Shown: positions 34,551 through 44,223, counted from the stretch's first letter. The stretch: 64,000 nucleotides of DNA from Flavobacterium denitrificans DSM 15936 (GCF_000425445.1 NZ_AUDL01000011.1:62001-126000), one strand, 5' to 3'. Made by a program: numbers and translations. Notes: generated from the sequence alone by a model not told the origin.

Positions 34551-35202
34551 ATTTGCATATTTTGTATACATATTAAACTTTATACTATGGAAAATAGGAT
34601 ATAAAATTTCTATAATATATAATAAAATAAAGTTTAGCATATTACTTGGAGAAAAGTGTGGGAAAAATTTTGAGGTTGCTGGTACATTAAATCTTTATTT
34701 TGGAAGCCGAAAATCTGTGCTTAGTATTGGTGACGATTTTCATTCATTAAACGGAAATTTTTATAATCCTTTAACCCGAAACTCTCAGGGCGCTATAATG
34801 GTTGAGGAGAATGGTAAGATTATCATTGGTAATTGTGTTGGAATGTCTTCAATTATGATGAGATCACATAAATCTATTATAATAGGTAATTATGTGAATA
34901 TAGGCGCAGATTGTATGATTCTGGATACAGACTGTCATTCTCTGAATTACCTTGATAGAAGAACTCGTGGCGAATTGGATTCAGCCAACGTAATTTCATC
35001 AGAAATAATTATCGAAGACGATGTGTTCATTGGGGCACGCACAATCATTATGAAGGGTGTTCGTATAGGTGCTAGAAGCATAATAGGAGCGGGTAGCGTG
35101 ATAACAAAAGATATACCCTCTGACTCTATTGCAGCTGGAAATCCGTGTAGGGTAATAAAAAAAGTAGTAGATGGTGAAAATTATTTGGAATTTCAACAAT
35201 AA
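34543..35202 (+). CDS. left-handed beta-helix acyltransferase (sugar O-acetyltransferase type)
   Basis: A 219-residue trimeric hexapeptide-repeat enzyme. Repeats such as IIIGNYVNIGADCMI, IIIEDDVFIGARTIIMKGV and IGARSIIGAGSVITKDIP end in the family C-terminus AAGNPCRVIKKV. The catalytic histidine is likely in LDTDCHSLN. It uses acetyl-CoA to acetylate a sugar hydroxyl or amino group, probably on the repeat unit. It overlaps the GT4 gene by 8 nt and precedes the polymerase by 15 nt. Confidence 0.9.
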   Translation: MNKFAYFVYILNFILWKIGYKISIIYNKIKFSILLGEKCGKNFEVAGTLNLYFGSRKSVLSIGDDFHSLNGNFYNPLTRNSQGAIMVEENGKIIIGNCVGMSSIMMRSHKSIIIGNYVNIGADCMILDTDCHSLNYLDRRTRGELDSANVISSEIIIEDDVFIGARTIIMKGVRIGARSIIGAGSVITKDIPSDSIAAGNPCRVIKKVVDGENYLEFQQ

Positions 35203-35217
35203 ATTTTTCTATTACTA

Positions 35218-36360
35218 ATGATATACTTTGTAATCTTGTTTTTGGCCTATTTTTTAGCGCCTTTAAGTAAAAAGAGGATTGTTTTTTCTCAGAATAATTT
35301 TACTTCAAAGGTAGGTACAGCTAAGGGTAAATTAGTATACTTTTATTTTTTTACGTTTATTTTGATTTGTATTTGTGGATTGCGAAGTGTTAAAATTGGT
35401 CTTGATACTCCACAGTATTATTTTTTATTTCGCGATGCAAGTAAATTTGAAAATTTAATTGATTTTATTTCTCATATTAAAAAAGATAAGGAACATCCTG
35501 AGTGGGGATATATTGTTTATGAATGGGGTTTGAGCTTGTTCGGTAATTACAATTTTTTTCTTTTTTCAACAGCTATACTAACCATATTGCCATTAATGTG
35601 GCTAATTTATAAATATTCAAAAATTCCATGGCTAAGTATTGCCCTGTTTATTTTATTTGGATATTTTACTTTTTATATGTCAGCATTGCGACAGGCAATT
35701 GCCTTAGCATTTTGTTTTTTTGCTTTTCATTATTCGTTGCAAAATAAGCTATTGAAATATTTACTTTGTATGGTTTTAGCTTTTTTGTTTCATCAGACGG
35801 CAATAGTTTTTTTTCCAATTTACTGGATCAAAAAGATTCCATTAAATAGAAAAGTATTATTTGCAACAATTGCACTTATTGTTTTTTCTTTTATCATTAG
35901 GGATTATATTTATATGCTGTTTTTGTCAGTTTCACGGACTGATTATACTGAACATATTGCGGCTGGTGGCTTTCGTATGTATATTACCATGTTGTTAGTT
36001 ATTGTTATAGGCTTTCTTTCGATGAAAGAAATAAAAGATGATGAGTTAAATAAAAAGCTGTTTTATATGATGATTGTTTGTGCTTTTTTATGGCCCATTC
36101 TTTCAATTGGTAGCCCTGCATTATATAGACTGTATTATTATTATCATATTTTTATAATATTGTTTAGTGCAAATCTAGCAATGTCAATTAAGTTGAAATT
36201 ACGTAAAAATATTGTTGTTTTGTTTTTTGTACTTATTGGTTCAGCCTATTTTATTACACAGGTTATGTATGGAGAGTCAAATGTATATCCGTACAATTTC
36301 AATTGGGAAGTTCCTGTAAACTTAAATACTTTACAACATTCATGGGAGGAAAAAAAATAA
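35218..36360 (+). CDS. wzy: EpsG/Wzy-type O-antigen/exopolysaccharide polymerase
   Basis: A 380-residue protein with about ten membrane segments. The block CGLRSVKIGLDTPQYYFLF is the EpsG-family signature (RxxxxGxDTxxY), and SALRQAIALAFCFFAFHYSL matches its second conserved helix (xxxRQxIA). EpsG proteins take the place of Wzy and polymerise lipid-linked repeat units at the periplasmic face. It is the only polymerase candidate in the locus, so the system is Wzx/Wzy-dependent. Confidence 0.88.
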   Translation: MIYFVILFLAYFLAPLSKKRIVFSQNNFTSKVGTAKGKLVYFYFFTFILICICGLRSVKIGLDTPQYYFLFRDASKFENLIDFISHIKKDKEHPEWGYIVYEWGLSLFGNYNFFLFSTAILTILPLMWLIYKYSKIPWLSIALFILFGYFTFYMSALRQAIALAFCFFAFHYSLQNKLLKYLLCMVLAFLFHQTAIVFFPIYWIKKIPLNRKVLFATIALIVFSFIIRDYIYMLFLSVSRTDYTEHIAAGGFRMYITMLLVIVIGFLSMKEIKDDELNKKLFYMMIVCAFLWPILSIGSPALYRLYYYYHIFIILFSANLAMSIKLKLRKNIVVLFFVLIGSAYFITQVMYGESNVYPYNFNWEVPVNLNTLQHSWEEKK

Positions 36361-36457
36361 ATTACAATAAAAATAAGATAAAAATTTTTTTTTTCTTAAT
36401 ACATTTTTTTTCGCCTTTGTAGAACTTATTTAAAAAAAATATTAATATAAAAATAAA

Positions 36458-37237
36458 ATGCCTAAAATTTCAATTGTAACAATTAGTTATAATAGTATTA
36501 GATGTATTGAAAATTGTATTCAGAGTATTGTAGGTCAGTCATATAATGATAAAGAATTTATTGTTATTGATGGAGGATCAACAGATGGCACTCTTAGTGT
36601 AATTGAGAAATATAAAGATCAAATTGATTATTTTGTATCAGAACCGGATAAAGGAATAAGTGATGCATTTAATAAAGGGATTAAAGCTGCAACAGGTGAT
36701 GTTGTTGTATTTATAAATTCTGATGATTTATTAGTTGAAAATGCTTTAGAAATATTTGCAAAATATTATGATCCTGCAATCGACGTTTATTGTGGTAATG
36801 TTATATTATGGAATTCAAAAACTAATTACAAGGCATTAGGGGCCGCATTGATAGAATTTCCACATATTCCTTTTAAATATAGACTTTGGCATCAAGCTGT
36901 TTATATAAGAAAATCTGCTTATGAACGTTACGGTTTATACAATGTAGATTTACGCTATATAATGGATTTAGATTTAGTAATGAGAATGTATCAAAATAAA
37001 GCATCTTTTAAAAAAATACCTGAAACATTAGCTGTTTTTCAATTGGGAGGTATTTCACAAAGTTCAACAGCGAAGTTATGGGCTGAAAGGAAAAAGGTAA
37101 TTCTAGATAACGGTGGAACAAAACTAGATGCAATAATCTGGATTTCTTATTTAAAAATTAGAACATTTATAAAGAACATAGTTTCCTTATTTGGTGAGGA
37201 TCTAAGATTGCTATTTGTTAACAAAAGATATAAATAA
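36458..37237 (+). CDS. glycosyltransferase, GT2 family
   Basis: A 259-residue inverting GT-A enzyme. The N-terminus ISIVTISYNSIRCIENCIQS, VIDGGSTDGTLSVIEKY and the metal-binding DXD-type FINSDDLL are GT2 hallmarks. Others are LWHQAVYIRKSAYERYGLY and DLDLVMRM. This subclass (WcaA-like, 'GGSTDGT' and 'SEPDKGISDAFNKG') often adds hexoses or fucose in capsule loci; the donor cannot be told from sequence. It is cytoplasmic and probably membrane-associated. Confidence 0.9.
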   Translation: MPKISIVTISYNSIRCIENCIQSIVGQSYNDKEFIVIDGGSTDGTLSVIEKYKDQIDYFVSEPDKGISDAFNKGIKAATGDVVVFINSDDLLVENALEIFAKYYDPAIDVYCGNVILWNSKTNYKALGAALIEFPHIPFKYRLWHQAVYIRKSAYERYGLYNVDLRYIMDLDLVMRMYQNKASFKKIPETLAVFQLGGISQSSTAKLWAERKKVILDNGGTKLDAIIWISYLKIRTFIKNIVSLFGEDLRLLFVNKRYK

Positions 37238-37337
37238 GAATTCTAGTTTTAATAATACTAAAAAAAAAACAATTTAAATTACTTGTTTCTAAATAAAATT
37301 TAATTGGAAAGCATTGAGTTGCATATTTACTGGAATT

Positions 37338-38351
37338 ATGAAAACAGCATTTATAACGGATTGGTTAGATAAATATGGTGGTGCTGAGCGTGTGGTTACT
37401 GCAATAAATGAAATTTATAAATTTGATTACTATTATGCTTATGTAAATAAGATGAGTCCTGAGCTTCAGAAAAGAACTTTCGGAGGACGTGATGTTATGG
37501 TTGAAAGCTCAAATATCATGTCTCTTTTTAAATATAAATTTCGAGCATTAATGCCGCTTTTCCCACAAATAATAAAGGCATTTAATCAACAAACAAAGAA
37601 TAATACTATTGATTTAGTTATAAGCTCTTCTTGGGCAATGTCTAAAGGTTACAGGTCAGGAAATGAAATTCATGTATGTTATCTTCAGGCTCGAAATTTT
37701 AAATACGTATGGGAAGAAGCCGATTTGTATTTTAAGGGACCTTTGAAATTGTTTTCTTTTGTAAAGGGTTTTTTACAGCGATTTGACGTTGCTAGTGCTC
37801 AAAATCCTAATTATTTGATTTCTAATTCTATTTTTGTACAGAATTGGGTAAAAGAGAAATATAAAAGAGAATCTGTTGTTATTTATCCGCCTGTTGAAGT
37901 TGAAGATTTTTGCATTTCGGATATAACAGAAGATTATTATATCACTGTAGGGAGATTGGAGCCATACAAACGTTTTGATATTGTAATCGAAGCATTCTCT
38001 TTAAGCAAGAAAAAACTTATTGTTGTAGGTGATGGAACACAGTTGGCCTACCTAAAATCAATTGCTGGAGAAAATATTGAATTTGTTGGTTATTTAGACA
38101 AAAGGGAAATTTGCCAATATTTATCTAAAGCAAAAGGATTTGTTTATGGTGGAGTTGAAGATTTTGGAATTGCAATTGTCGAAGCACATGCATGCGGAGT
38201 ACCAGTAATTGCTTTTAAGGGAGGTGCTTCTAGTGAAATTATTAGCGCAAACAATGGATTATGTTATAATGAACAAAATCCTAAATCATTAAACGAAAAA
38301 ATTGATGTTTTTGAAAATCAATTTCATATATATATAATAAAAACGAAATAA
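37338..38351 (+). pseudogene. glycosyltransferase, GT4 family (WbaZ-like), frameshifted at an (AT)5 tract
   Basis: As read, the protein has 337 residues from ATG 37338 (MKTAFITDWLDKYGGAERV). The GT-B core is intact: DLVISSSWAMSKGY, ITVGRLEPYKRFDIVIEAF, VYGGVEDFGIAIVEAHACGV. The normal C-terminal helix is replaced by FHIYIIKTK and a stop. The lost end continues in another frame to a stop at 38429-38431 (EIRKSSFRFSKKRFQNELK...). Removing one AT unit from 38326-38335 joins the frames exactly and gives 363 residues. The gene is either slipping (phase-variable), recently broken, or affected by a sequence error; the core may still function. Confidence 0.75.
38326..38335 (+). repeat. (AT)5 microsatellite at the frameshift
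   Basis: Ten nucleotides of alternating AT lie within the C-terminal part of the GT4 gene at 37338. A change of one dinucleotide unit switches between the short and the long reading frame. Confidence 0.85.
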
Positions 38352-38562
38352 GGAAATCCTCTTTTAGATTTTCGAAGAAACGATTTCAAAATGAACTTAA
38401 AAGTTTCATATCTTCATTAAAAATCAAATAATTGTTCTATTAATCTTGATTATAATTTAAATTGAATTATGTCTTCGATTTCAATCGCATACCTGCAAGG
38501 TGTTTTTTTTGTAATCTTACGTGATTGTTTCGAAAAATGATATGTAATATGCTAATAATAAA

Positions 38563-39981
38563 ATGAAAATTTTACAAGAACTCTCAGAATATCGTTTTTC
38601 ACGATATTTTAAACTTTTATTTGTAATATGGGATATTATACTTCTCAATACTGCTATTGTTTTATCTGCTTTATTAAGATTTGGCACAATTGATAAGTTA
38701 TTCCTGAAAGAAGTAGAAACTATTTCATTATTAGGTAATTTGGTATGGATTGGTCTTTTGTTATATAAAGATTCTTTCAGAATTGTACGCGTTGAGCCAA
38801 TTGAGTCTATTTTAAAGCGAACGATAAAAAAAGTCATTATTCATATAGTGATAACTGCTTTTTTTGTAGTGTGTCTAAAATATAGTGATATATCAAGGCT
38901 TCGATTGGTTTATTTTTATATGATTTTCTTTTTTCTATTAATGGTTTCTAGATATTTATCGATGAAATTGTTAAAGTATATTAGATCTAAAGGTTATAAT
39001 TTTAGAAGTTTCGTAATTATCGGGGCAAATGATACTGGAGAAAGAATGCGAAGAATCTTAGCCAAAGATTTAACATATGGTTATCGATTTTTAGGTTTTT
39101 TTGATGAAAAAGTTGATCCCTTTGCGTTTATTTCACATCCTGTTCTTGGCGGATTCGATCAGATAGAGGAGTTTATTATTAGTGAAGAAGTTGATGAAAT
39201 GTATGTAGCGTTGCACATTGACAATATTGCGGTAATAAATAAATTAGTGAAAATTTGTGAGCATCATATGGTGCGAATTAAGTTCATTCCGGATTTTCAG
39301 CTATATACAAAATCAAATAAGGTTGAGATGACCTTTTATGAAAACACACCTGTCCTAATGTTTCGTCGGGAACCTTTGGAGGCCGCGGTCAATAGATTTA
39401 TAAAAAAAGTATTTGATATTTGTTTTTCATTGTTTGTTTTACTGTTTATATTTCCTTGGTTGTTCCCTATTATCATGCTAATCATTAAGATAGAATCTCC
39501 TGGTCCAGTTTTTTTTAAGCAGGAACGTTCAGGTAGAGATAATAGATCTTTTACATGCTTGAAATTTAGAAGTATGCGCTTGAATGGTGCTGCAGATAAT
39601 AAGCAAGCCGTAAAAGGTGATAGTCGCGTTACTAAATTTGGAGCTTTCATGCGAAAAACAAGTATTGATGAGTTGCCACAGTTTTTTAATGTGTTCTTTG
39701 GTGATATGTCGGTGGTGGGACCAAGACCACACATGGTAAATCATACAAAGCAATATAGTGAGCTAATTAACAACTATTTAGTGCGTCAATATGCAAAGCC
39801 AGGTATAACGGGATGGGCACAAGTTAATGGTTATCGTGGTGAAACTAAGGAACTTATTGATATGGAAAATCGAGTAGAGTACGATATTTGGTATATTGAA
39901 AATTGGAGCCTACTCTTGGATATAAAAATAATTATCAAAACCGTTCTCAATGTATTTAAAGGAGAGGAAAATGCTTATTAG
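38563..39981 (+). CDS. wcaJ: undecaprenyl-phosphate sugar phosphotransferase (WcaJ-type initiating enzyme)
   Basis: A 472-residue polyprenyl glycosylphosphotransferase with four to five N-terminal membrane helices, a CoA-binding-like Rossmann domain (FVIIGANDTGERM) and a C-terminal bacterial sugar transferase domain after one more helix. Catalytic landmarks are KQERSGRDNRSFTCLKFRSM, SIDELPQFFNVFFGDMSVVG, PRPHMVNHT and KPGITGWAQVNGYRGE. It transfers a sugar-1-phosphate (commonly glucose) to undecaprenyl phosphate, starting the repeat unit. The 211-nt gap before it and a separate wza promoter after it suggest it ends the biosynthetic operon. Confidence 0.93.
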   Translation: MKILQELSEYRFSRYFKLLFVIWDIILLNTAIVLSALLRFGTIDKLFLKEVETISLLGNLVWIGLLLYKDSFRIVRVEPIESILKRTIKKVIIHIVITAFFVVCLKYSDISRLRLVYFYMIFFFLLMVSRYLSMKLLKYIRSKGYNFRSFVIIGANDTGERMRRILAKDLTYGYRFLGFFDEKVDPFAFISHPVLGGFDQIEEFIISEEVDEMYVALHIDNIAVINKLVKICEHHMVRIKFIPDFQLYTKSNKVEMTFYENTPVLMFRREPLEAAVNRFIKKVFDICFSLFVLLFIFPWLFPIIMLIIKIESPGPVFFKQERSGRDNRSFTCLKFRSMRLNGAADNKQAVKGDSRVTKFGAFMRKTSIDELPQFFNVFFGDMSVVGPRPHMVNHTKQYSELINNYLVRQYAKPGITGWAQVNGYRGETKELIDMENRVEYDIWYIENWSLLLDIKIIIKTVLNVFKGEENAY

Positions 39982-40061
39982 TCTTCTCAAATACATAATT
40001 AGATATTATCTAAATCTTTAAAAGAGCTTAATGCTTTACTCTAAATATTTTTTTTAATCCT

Positions 40062-40069
40062 TATATTTG
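40062..40069 (+). promoter_or_regulatory. -7 promoter element of wza-wzc
   Basis: TATATTTG, an exact TAnnTTTG match 21 nt before the wza ATG, suggests that the export genes have their own promoter within the locus. Confidence 0.65.
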
Positions 40070-40090
40070 CCCCCGTAAATTTTAGACCTG

Positions 40091-40882
40091 ATGAAATTGA
40101 ACCCTTCCTTTTTAATGAAAAACGTTAGTTTTTTATTGCTTTTATTTTTATGTTTTTCCTGTGGATCAAAAAAAGACGTAGTTTATTATCAGAATATTGA
40201 TGGAATGACTGCTTCGCAAAATCCAAATTCTTACGAAATTAAATTACAGGCTGATGATTTGCTAATGATTTTAGTTTCAGCAGATGATCCGGAAGTTGCT
40301 ATTCCTTTTAATCTTAGAACATATAGTACAACAAACAACAGCAGATTGGATATTACCAGAGGGCAAGAAACAGTCCAATTGTATTTGGTAGATCAAAGTG
40401 GAAATATTGAATTCCCTGTGCTTGGGAAGTTAAAGGTTTCTGGATTAACACGTACTGAGGTACTTAAATTATTGCAAGATAAAATTGGGGCCTATATTAA
40501 AAATCCAATCATCAATCTTCGTATAATGAATTTCAAAATTTCATTGCAAGGAGAGGTTAATTTACCGGGAACTTATCCGATTGCTTCAGAAAGAGTTACT
40601 TTGATCGAAGCTTTGAGTATGGCAAAAGACCTAACGATTTATGGTCGAAGAGATAACATATTAGTAATTAGAGAAACGAATGGTGTAAAATCATACAATA
40701 GAGTTGATATAACTAAGTCAGATTTCATAAATTCTCCTTTTTATTACTTGGCACAAAATGATGTTGTATATGTTGAACCAAATCAGACTAAAGTAAATGC
40801 ATCGGCTGTTGGTCCTAATACTTCAGTAATTATTTCCGCAATATCTATTTTAGTATCGCTTTCTGTCCTAATCTTTAAATAA
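40091..40882 (+). CDS. wza: polysaccharide export outer-membrane lipoprotein (Wza-like)
   Basis: A 263-residue protein with a signal sequence ending at FSCGS (lipidated Cys), then the conserved DVVYYQNIDG opening. The Poly_export domain follows: LQADDLLMILVSADDPEVA (D-x-L-x-I-x-V), FPVLGKLKVSGLTRTEV. One SLBB domain has ISLQGEVNLPGTYPI and LTIYGRRDNILVIRE. A C-terminal hydrophobic helix (SVIISAISILVSLSVLIF) is the Bacteroidota counterpart of the Wza outer-membrane helix. It forms the outer-membrane exit channel with Wzc. ATG 40091 or 40115 could start it; the promoter allows both. Confidence 0.92.
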   Translation: MKLNPSFLMKNVSFLLLLFLCFSCGSKKDVVYYQNIDGMTASQNPNSYEIKLQADDLLMILVSADDPEVAIPFNLRTYSTTNNSRLDITRGQETVQLYLVDQSGNIEFPVLGKLKVSGLTRTEVLKLLQDKIGAYIKNPIINLRIMNFKISLQGEVNLPGTYPIASERVTLIEALSMAKDLTIYGRRDNILVIRETNGVKSYNRVDITKSDFINSPFYYLAQNDVVYVEPNQTKVNASAVGPNTSVIISAISILVSLSVLIFK

Positions 40883-40891
40883 AATATTAAA

Positions 40892-43288
40892 ATGCAAAAA
40901 CAAGATTTTTATAATGATCTTATTGATGATGAAAATGAAGACTTTAATCTTAGAGAACAATTAGATAAATATTTAGTTCATTGGCGTTGGTTTTTATTAA
41001 GTGTTTTTTTGGGATTAGTTTTATCTTTTTTATACTTAAGATATACTGTGCCAAGTTTTGAAGCATCTACTACGATATTAGTAAAAGATGAAAAAAAAGG
41101 AGGGATGCTTTCTGAATTATCTGCTTTTTCGGATCTTGGGATAGGTGGTAGTATGATAAACAATGTAGATAATGAAATTGAAATTTTAAAATCTAGAACA
41201 TTAGTAGAGAGTACAATAAAAAAGCTCAATTTAAATGTTGGCTTGTTTGTAAAGGGCAATGTAATAGATTTGGATATATATGGGAAATCTCCAATAAATG
41301 TTTTTGTCATTAATAAAACTGCTTTTTTTGATGAAACAGATGTTGTTTTCAATTATATTCTTTTAGATGATAATTCCTTTCAATTAGAAATTGATGATGA
41401 TGTCGTGAGTTCTGATGCTGAAAATGTTATTTTATCTGCCAAAAAGAAGTTTGGATTTGGAGAAAAGATCGCTACACGATTTGGGACTTTGGTAATTACA
41501 AAAAGTCAATATTATGAGAAAAATAAAGAAGGCAAATTCAGAAATATTCACATAGTTTTATCGCCCTTGGATGAATTAACAGAAGGCTTTAGAAAAAGAC
41601 TAAAAGTAGATCCAATTAGTAAAACTAGTAGTGTTGTTAGTGTCTCTGTCTCTGACCCTGTTAAAAAAAAGGCAGAGAATTTTCTTGACAACATGATTCA
41701 AATCTATAATGAAAATGCAGCTGAAGATAAAAATTATATTTCGGAGAATACTTCTAAATTTATTGCAAGTAGATTAGCATTAATTGCGCAGGAATTAGAT
41801 GGAGTAGAACAGGATGTTGAAAGTTTTAAAAAGACAAACAAACTTACTGATATTGAATCTGAGGCAAAACTTTTTATAGAAGGATCAACCGAATATGATA
41901 AAAAAGGAGTTGAAACCGAAATTCAGTTGAATGTGGTTTCTTCACTTTTAGACTTTATTAAGAAGAGTAATAATTCTGATTTATTGCCTTCTAATATGAT
42001 TGCAGATAATAATGATGCAAGCGGATTAATTTCTTCTTACAATCAATTAGTTTTAGATCGAAATAGAATCTTAAAATCTGCAACTGAAGAAAATCCATCA
42101 GTGGTGAAGTTAGATCAACAAATCACATCTTTAAAATCAAATGTTGCGGCCAGCCTAAGACGTATGCAGGCTAATTTACTGATTCAAAATCGTGATATTA
42201 AAAGCCAAGAAAGTTTATTGAATAGCAAAATTGGTAAAATTCCGGTTCAGGAACGTCAGTTCAGAGTAATTGCAAGGCAACAAAAAGTTAAGGAAGAACT
42301 GTATTTGTATTTGCTTCAAAAACGTGAAGAAACTGCGATTTCATTATCTGCGACGGAGCCTAATGCTCGAGTAATTGATGTTGCAAAAGTAGATAAAGAC
42401 CCAATCAGTCCAAAGAAAAAAAATATTTATTTGATCGGAATGCTTTTAGGATTGCTAATTCCGTTTGGAGTTATTTATGGTAATGATCTTTTAGATACAA
42501 AGATTAAAAGTAAATTGGATATTGAAGGGAAAACACAAATTCCATTTATCGGAGATGTACCAACTTCGGATGATATTGCTGAATTGATTAAATCAGAAAG
42601 CAGAACAAGTTCGGCCGAGGCAATTCGTATTGTAAGGACTAACTTGGAGTTCATGCTAACTAAAGTGCCTGAAGGAATTGCAAAAACGGTCTTTGTGACG
42701 TCGACTTTCCCTTCAGAAGGAAAAACTTTTATATCGGTAAATCTTGCTGCAACTTTTGCTTTATCTGGACGACGTGTTTTATTGGTTGGTTCTGACATTA
42801 GAAACCCAAAATTTGGAGAATACATTAATGTCCCAAGTGTAGGTTTGACTAATTATTTGTCATCAACTGATAAAGATGTACGAGATTATATCATCAAACA
42901 TGAAGGATATAAGAATTTCTTTATTCTGCCTTCTGGGGTAATTCCGCCAAATCCGGCTGAATTGTTGATGAGTAATAAAGTGGATCAGCTTTTTGAAGAA
43001 CTTAAAAAAGAGTATGACTATATTATCGTGGATACGGCTCCAGTAAGTTTGGTTACTGATACACTGTTGATTGCTAAAAATGCGGATACTTTTGTGTATG
43101 TAATGCGTGCAAATGTTCTAGAAAAACGTATGTTGAATATTGCTAACACATTCTATAAAGAGAAAAAATTACCTAATATGTGTATCGTTCTTAACGATAC
43201 CGATTCTACGAAAGGTTATGGATATGGTTATGGCTACGGAGTTAGAGTAGAGAAAAAACCTTGGTACAAAAGAATAATCTCTAAATAA
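40892..43288 (+). CDS. wzc: polysaccharide co-polymerase and tyrosine autokinase (Wzc-like)
   Basis: A 798-residue inner-membrane protein. It has an N-terminal Wzz domain with the first TM near residues 32-52, a long periplasmic coiled-coil region, a GNVR-like block (VPVQERQFRVIARQQKVKEE-type sequence near residue 455), a second TM (IYLIGMLLGLLIPFGVIYG), and a cytoplasmic BY-kinase domain. Kinase motifs are Walker A TSTFPSEGKT, Walker A' LLVGSDIRNP and Walker B YIIVDTAPV. The C-terminal tyrosine cluster (GYGYGYGYG) is the autophosphorylation site. Its cycling with the CpsB phosphatase controls chain length and export. It is 9 nt after wza. Confidence 0.95.
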   Translation: MQKQDFYNDLIDDENEDFNLREQLDKYLVHWRWFLLSVFLGLVLSFLYLRYTVPSFEASTTILVKDEKKGGMLSELSAFSDLGIGGSMINNVDNEIEILKSRTLVESTIKKLNLNVGLFVKGNVIDLDIYGKSPINVFVINKTAFFDETDVVFNYILLDDNSFQLEIDDDVVSSDAENVILSAKKKFGFGEKIATRFGTLVITKSQYYEKNKEGKFRNIHIVLSPLDELTEGFRKRLKVDPISKTSSVVSVSVSDPVKKKAENFLDNMIQIYNENAAEDKNYISENTSKFIASRLALIAQELDGVEQDVESFKKTNKLTDIESEAKLFIEGSTEYDKKGVETEIQLNVVSSLLDFIKKSNNSDLLPSNMIADNNDASGLISSYNQLVLDRNRILKSATEENPSVVKLDQQITSLKSNVAASLRRMQANLLIQNRDIKSQESLLNSKIGKIPVQERQFRVIARQQKVKEELYLYLLQKREETAISLSATEPNARVIDVAKVDKDPISPKKKNIYLIGMLLGLLIPFGVIYGNDLLDTKIKSKLDIEGKTQIPFIGDVPTSDDIAELIKSESRTSSAEAIRIVRTNLEFMLTKVPEGIAKTVFVTSTFPSEGKTFISVNLAATFALSGRRVLLVGSDIRNPKFGEYINVPSVGLTNYLSSTDKDVRDYIIKHEGYKNFFILPSGVIPPNPAELLMSNKVDQLFEELKKEYDYIIVDTAPVSLVTDTLLIAKNADTFVYVMRANVLEKRMLNIANTFYKEKKLPNMCIVLNDTDSTKGYGYGYGYGVRVEKKPWYKRIISK

Positions 43289-43302
43289 TTAAAAAGATTT
43301 TA

Positions 43303-43339
43303 TAAAAAAAACGGCTCAATTAATTGAGCCGTTTTTTTT
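43303..43339. terminator. bidirectional terminator wzc / cpsB
   Basis: A perfect stem, acggctcaat (43311-43320) with attgagccgt (43323-43332), is flanked by A8 and T7 runs between the convergent wzc and phosphatase genes. Confidence 0.93.
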
Positions 43340-43371
43340 ATGACAATACTTTCAGATTTGATGAAAGTAAT

Positions 43372-44115
43372 TTAGAATTTGAAAAATTGATTATTATCAA
43401 TAATTTCTTTTAAGACCTTAAGATTGTTATTCTCAATTTTTATTTTCTGATTAAATGATGCGATGTGATTATTATGGTGTACATCTGTACCAACAAAATC
43501 ATACATTCCTTTTTTCAAAAGTTCGTCTGCGACTTTAGTGATGTCCCCGCCGTAGTATCCAACCGTTGCCAGCAAATTGAGCTGAAATAAACACCCTGCT
43601 TTTTTTAATTTATCATATTCATTGAAATTTTTATGATAAAATAAATAACGTTCTGGATGCGCTAAAACTGGAATGTATCCCGCGACCTGAAGATCAAAAA
43701 GGATTTTGTATAATTGAACTGGTGCATTCATGTAAGACATTTCAACTAAAACATAATTGTCTTTCAATGTCAAAAGTTTTTCGTTTTGAAAATGGCTTTC
43801 AAACCAATCATCCATGAAATATTCTGCAGCGGCTTTAAAAGGTATTTTTACATTTTCAGCTTCCAACAAAATTTGAGTTTCTTGCTGTTTGTCAAGAATT
43901 TCTTGAGGCGAATTATCCCAGATATAATGACTAATATGTGGTGTTGCAATAAATTGAACAACACCCATTTCCTGAAAAGACTTGGCAAGTTTGCTTGTGT
44001 CTGCTATTGTTTTGGCACCATCATCAATTCCGGGTAATAAATGTGAATGAATATCAACATAGTTCCCAGCAAGAAGGTCCTTTAAGTACGGTTTTGATTT
44101 TAAGAATGATAACAT
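43372..44115 (-). CDS. CpsB/CapC-type tyrosine-protein phosphatase (PHP domain)
   Basis: A 247-residue manganese-dependent phosphotyrosine phosphatase. The PHP metal-binding motifs are YVDIHSHLLPGIDDGAKT (HxH and D-D), FIATPHISHYIW, VEMSYMN, LAHPERYLFY and DFVGTDVHHNNH. It dephosphorylates the C-terminal tyrosine cluster of the BY-kinase encoded by the convergent neighbour, so the two are a kinase/phosphatase pair facing each other across one terminator. The promoter is so close to the start codon that the mRNA may be leaderless. Confidence 0.93.
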   Translation of the reverse strand: MLSFLKSKPYLKDLLAGNYVDIHSHLLPGIDDGAKTIADTSKLAKSFQEMGVVQFIATPHISHYIWDNSPQEILDKQQETQILLEAENVKIPFKAAAEYFMDDWFESHFQNEKLLTLKDNYVLVEMSYMNAPVQLYKILFDLQVAGYIPVLAHPERYLFYHKNFNEYDKLKKAGCLFQLNLLATVGYYGGDITKVADELLKKGMYDFVGTDVHHNNHIASFNQKIKIENNNLKVLKEIIDNNQFFKF

Positions 44116-44119
44116 GCTG

Positions 44120-44127
44120 CAAAAGTA
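44120..44127 (-). promoter_or_regulatory. -7 promoter element of the CpsB gene, very close to the ATG
   Basis: The minus strand reads TACTTTTG (TAnnTTTG) with only 4 nt before the ATG at 44115. The transcription start would fall at or within the start codon. Confidence 0.6.
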
Positions 44128-44223
44128 AGTAAACTACATCGTATTTTGCGTCATAAAAGGTAAACTTTTTATTACAGCAACATTTAGAATTGTGATATGA
44201 TTTTTCTATCTCAGCAAATATTC

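Noticed and set aside
38517..38837. 106-codon minus-strand frame over the start of wcaJ
   Set aside because: Antisense shadow without motifs.
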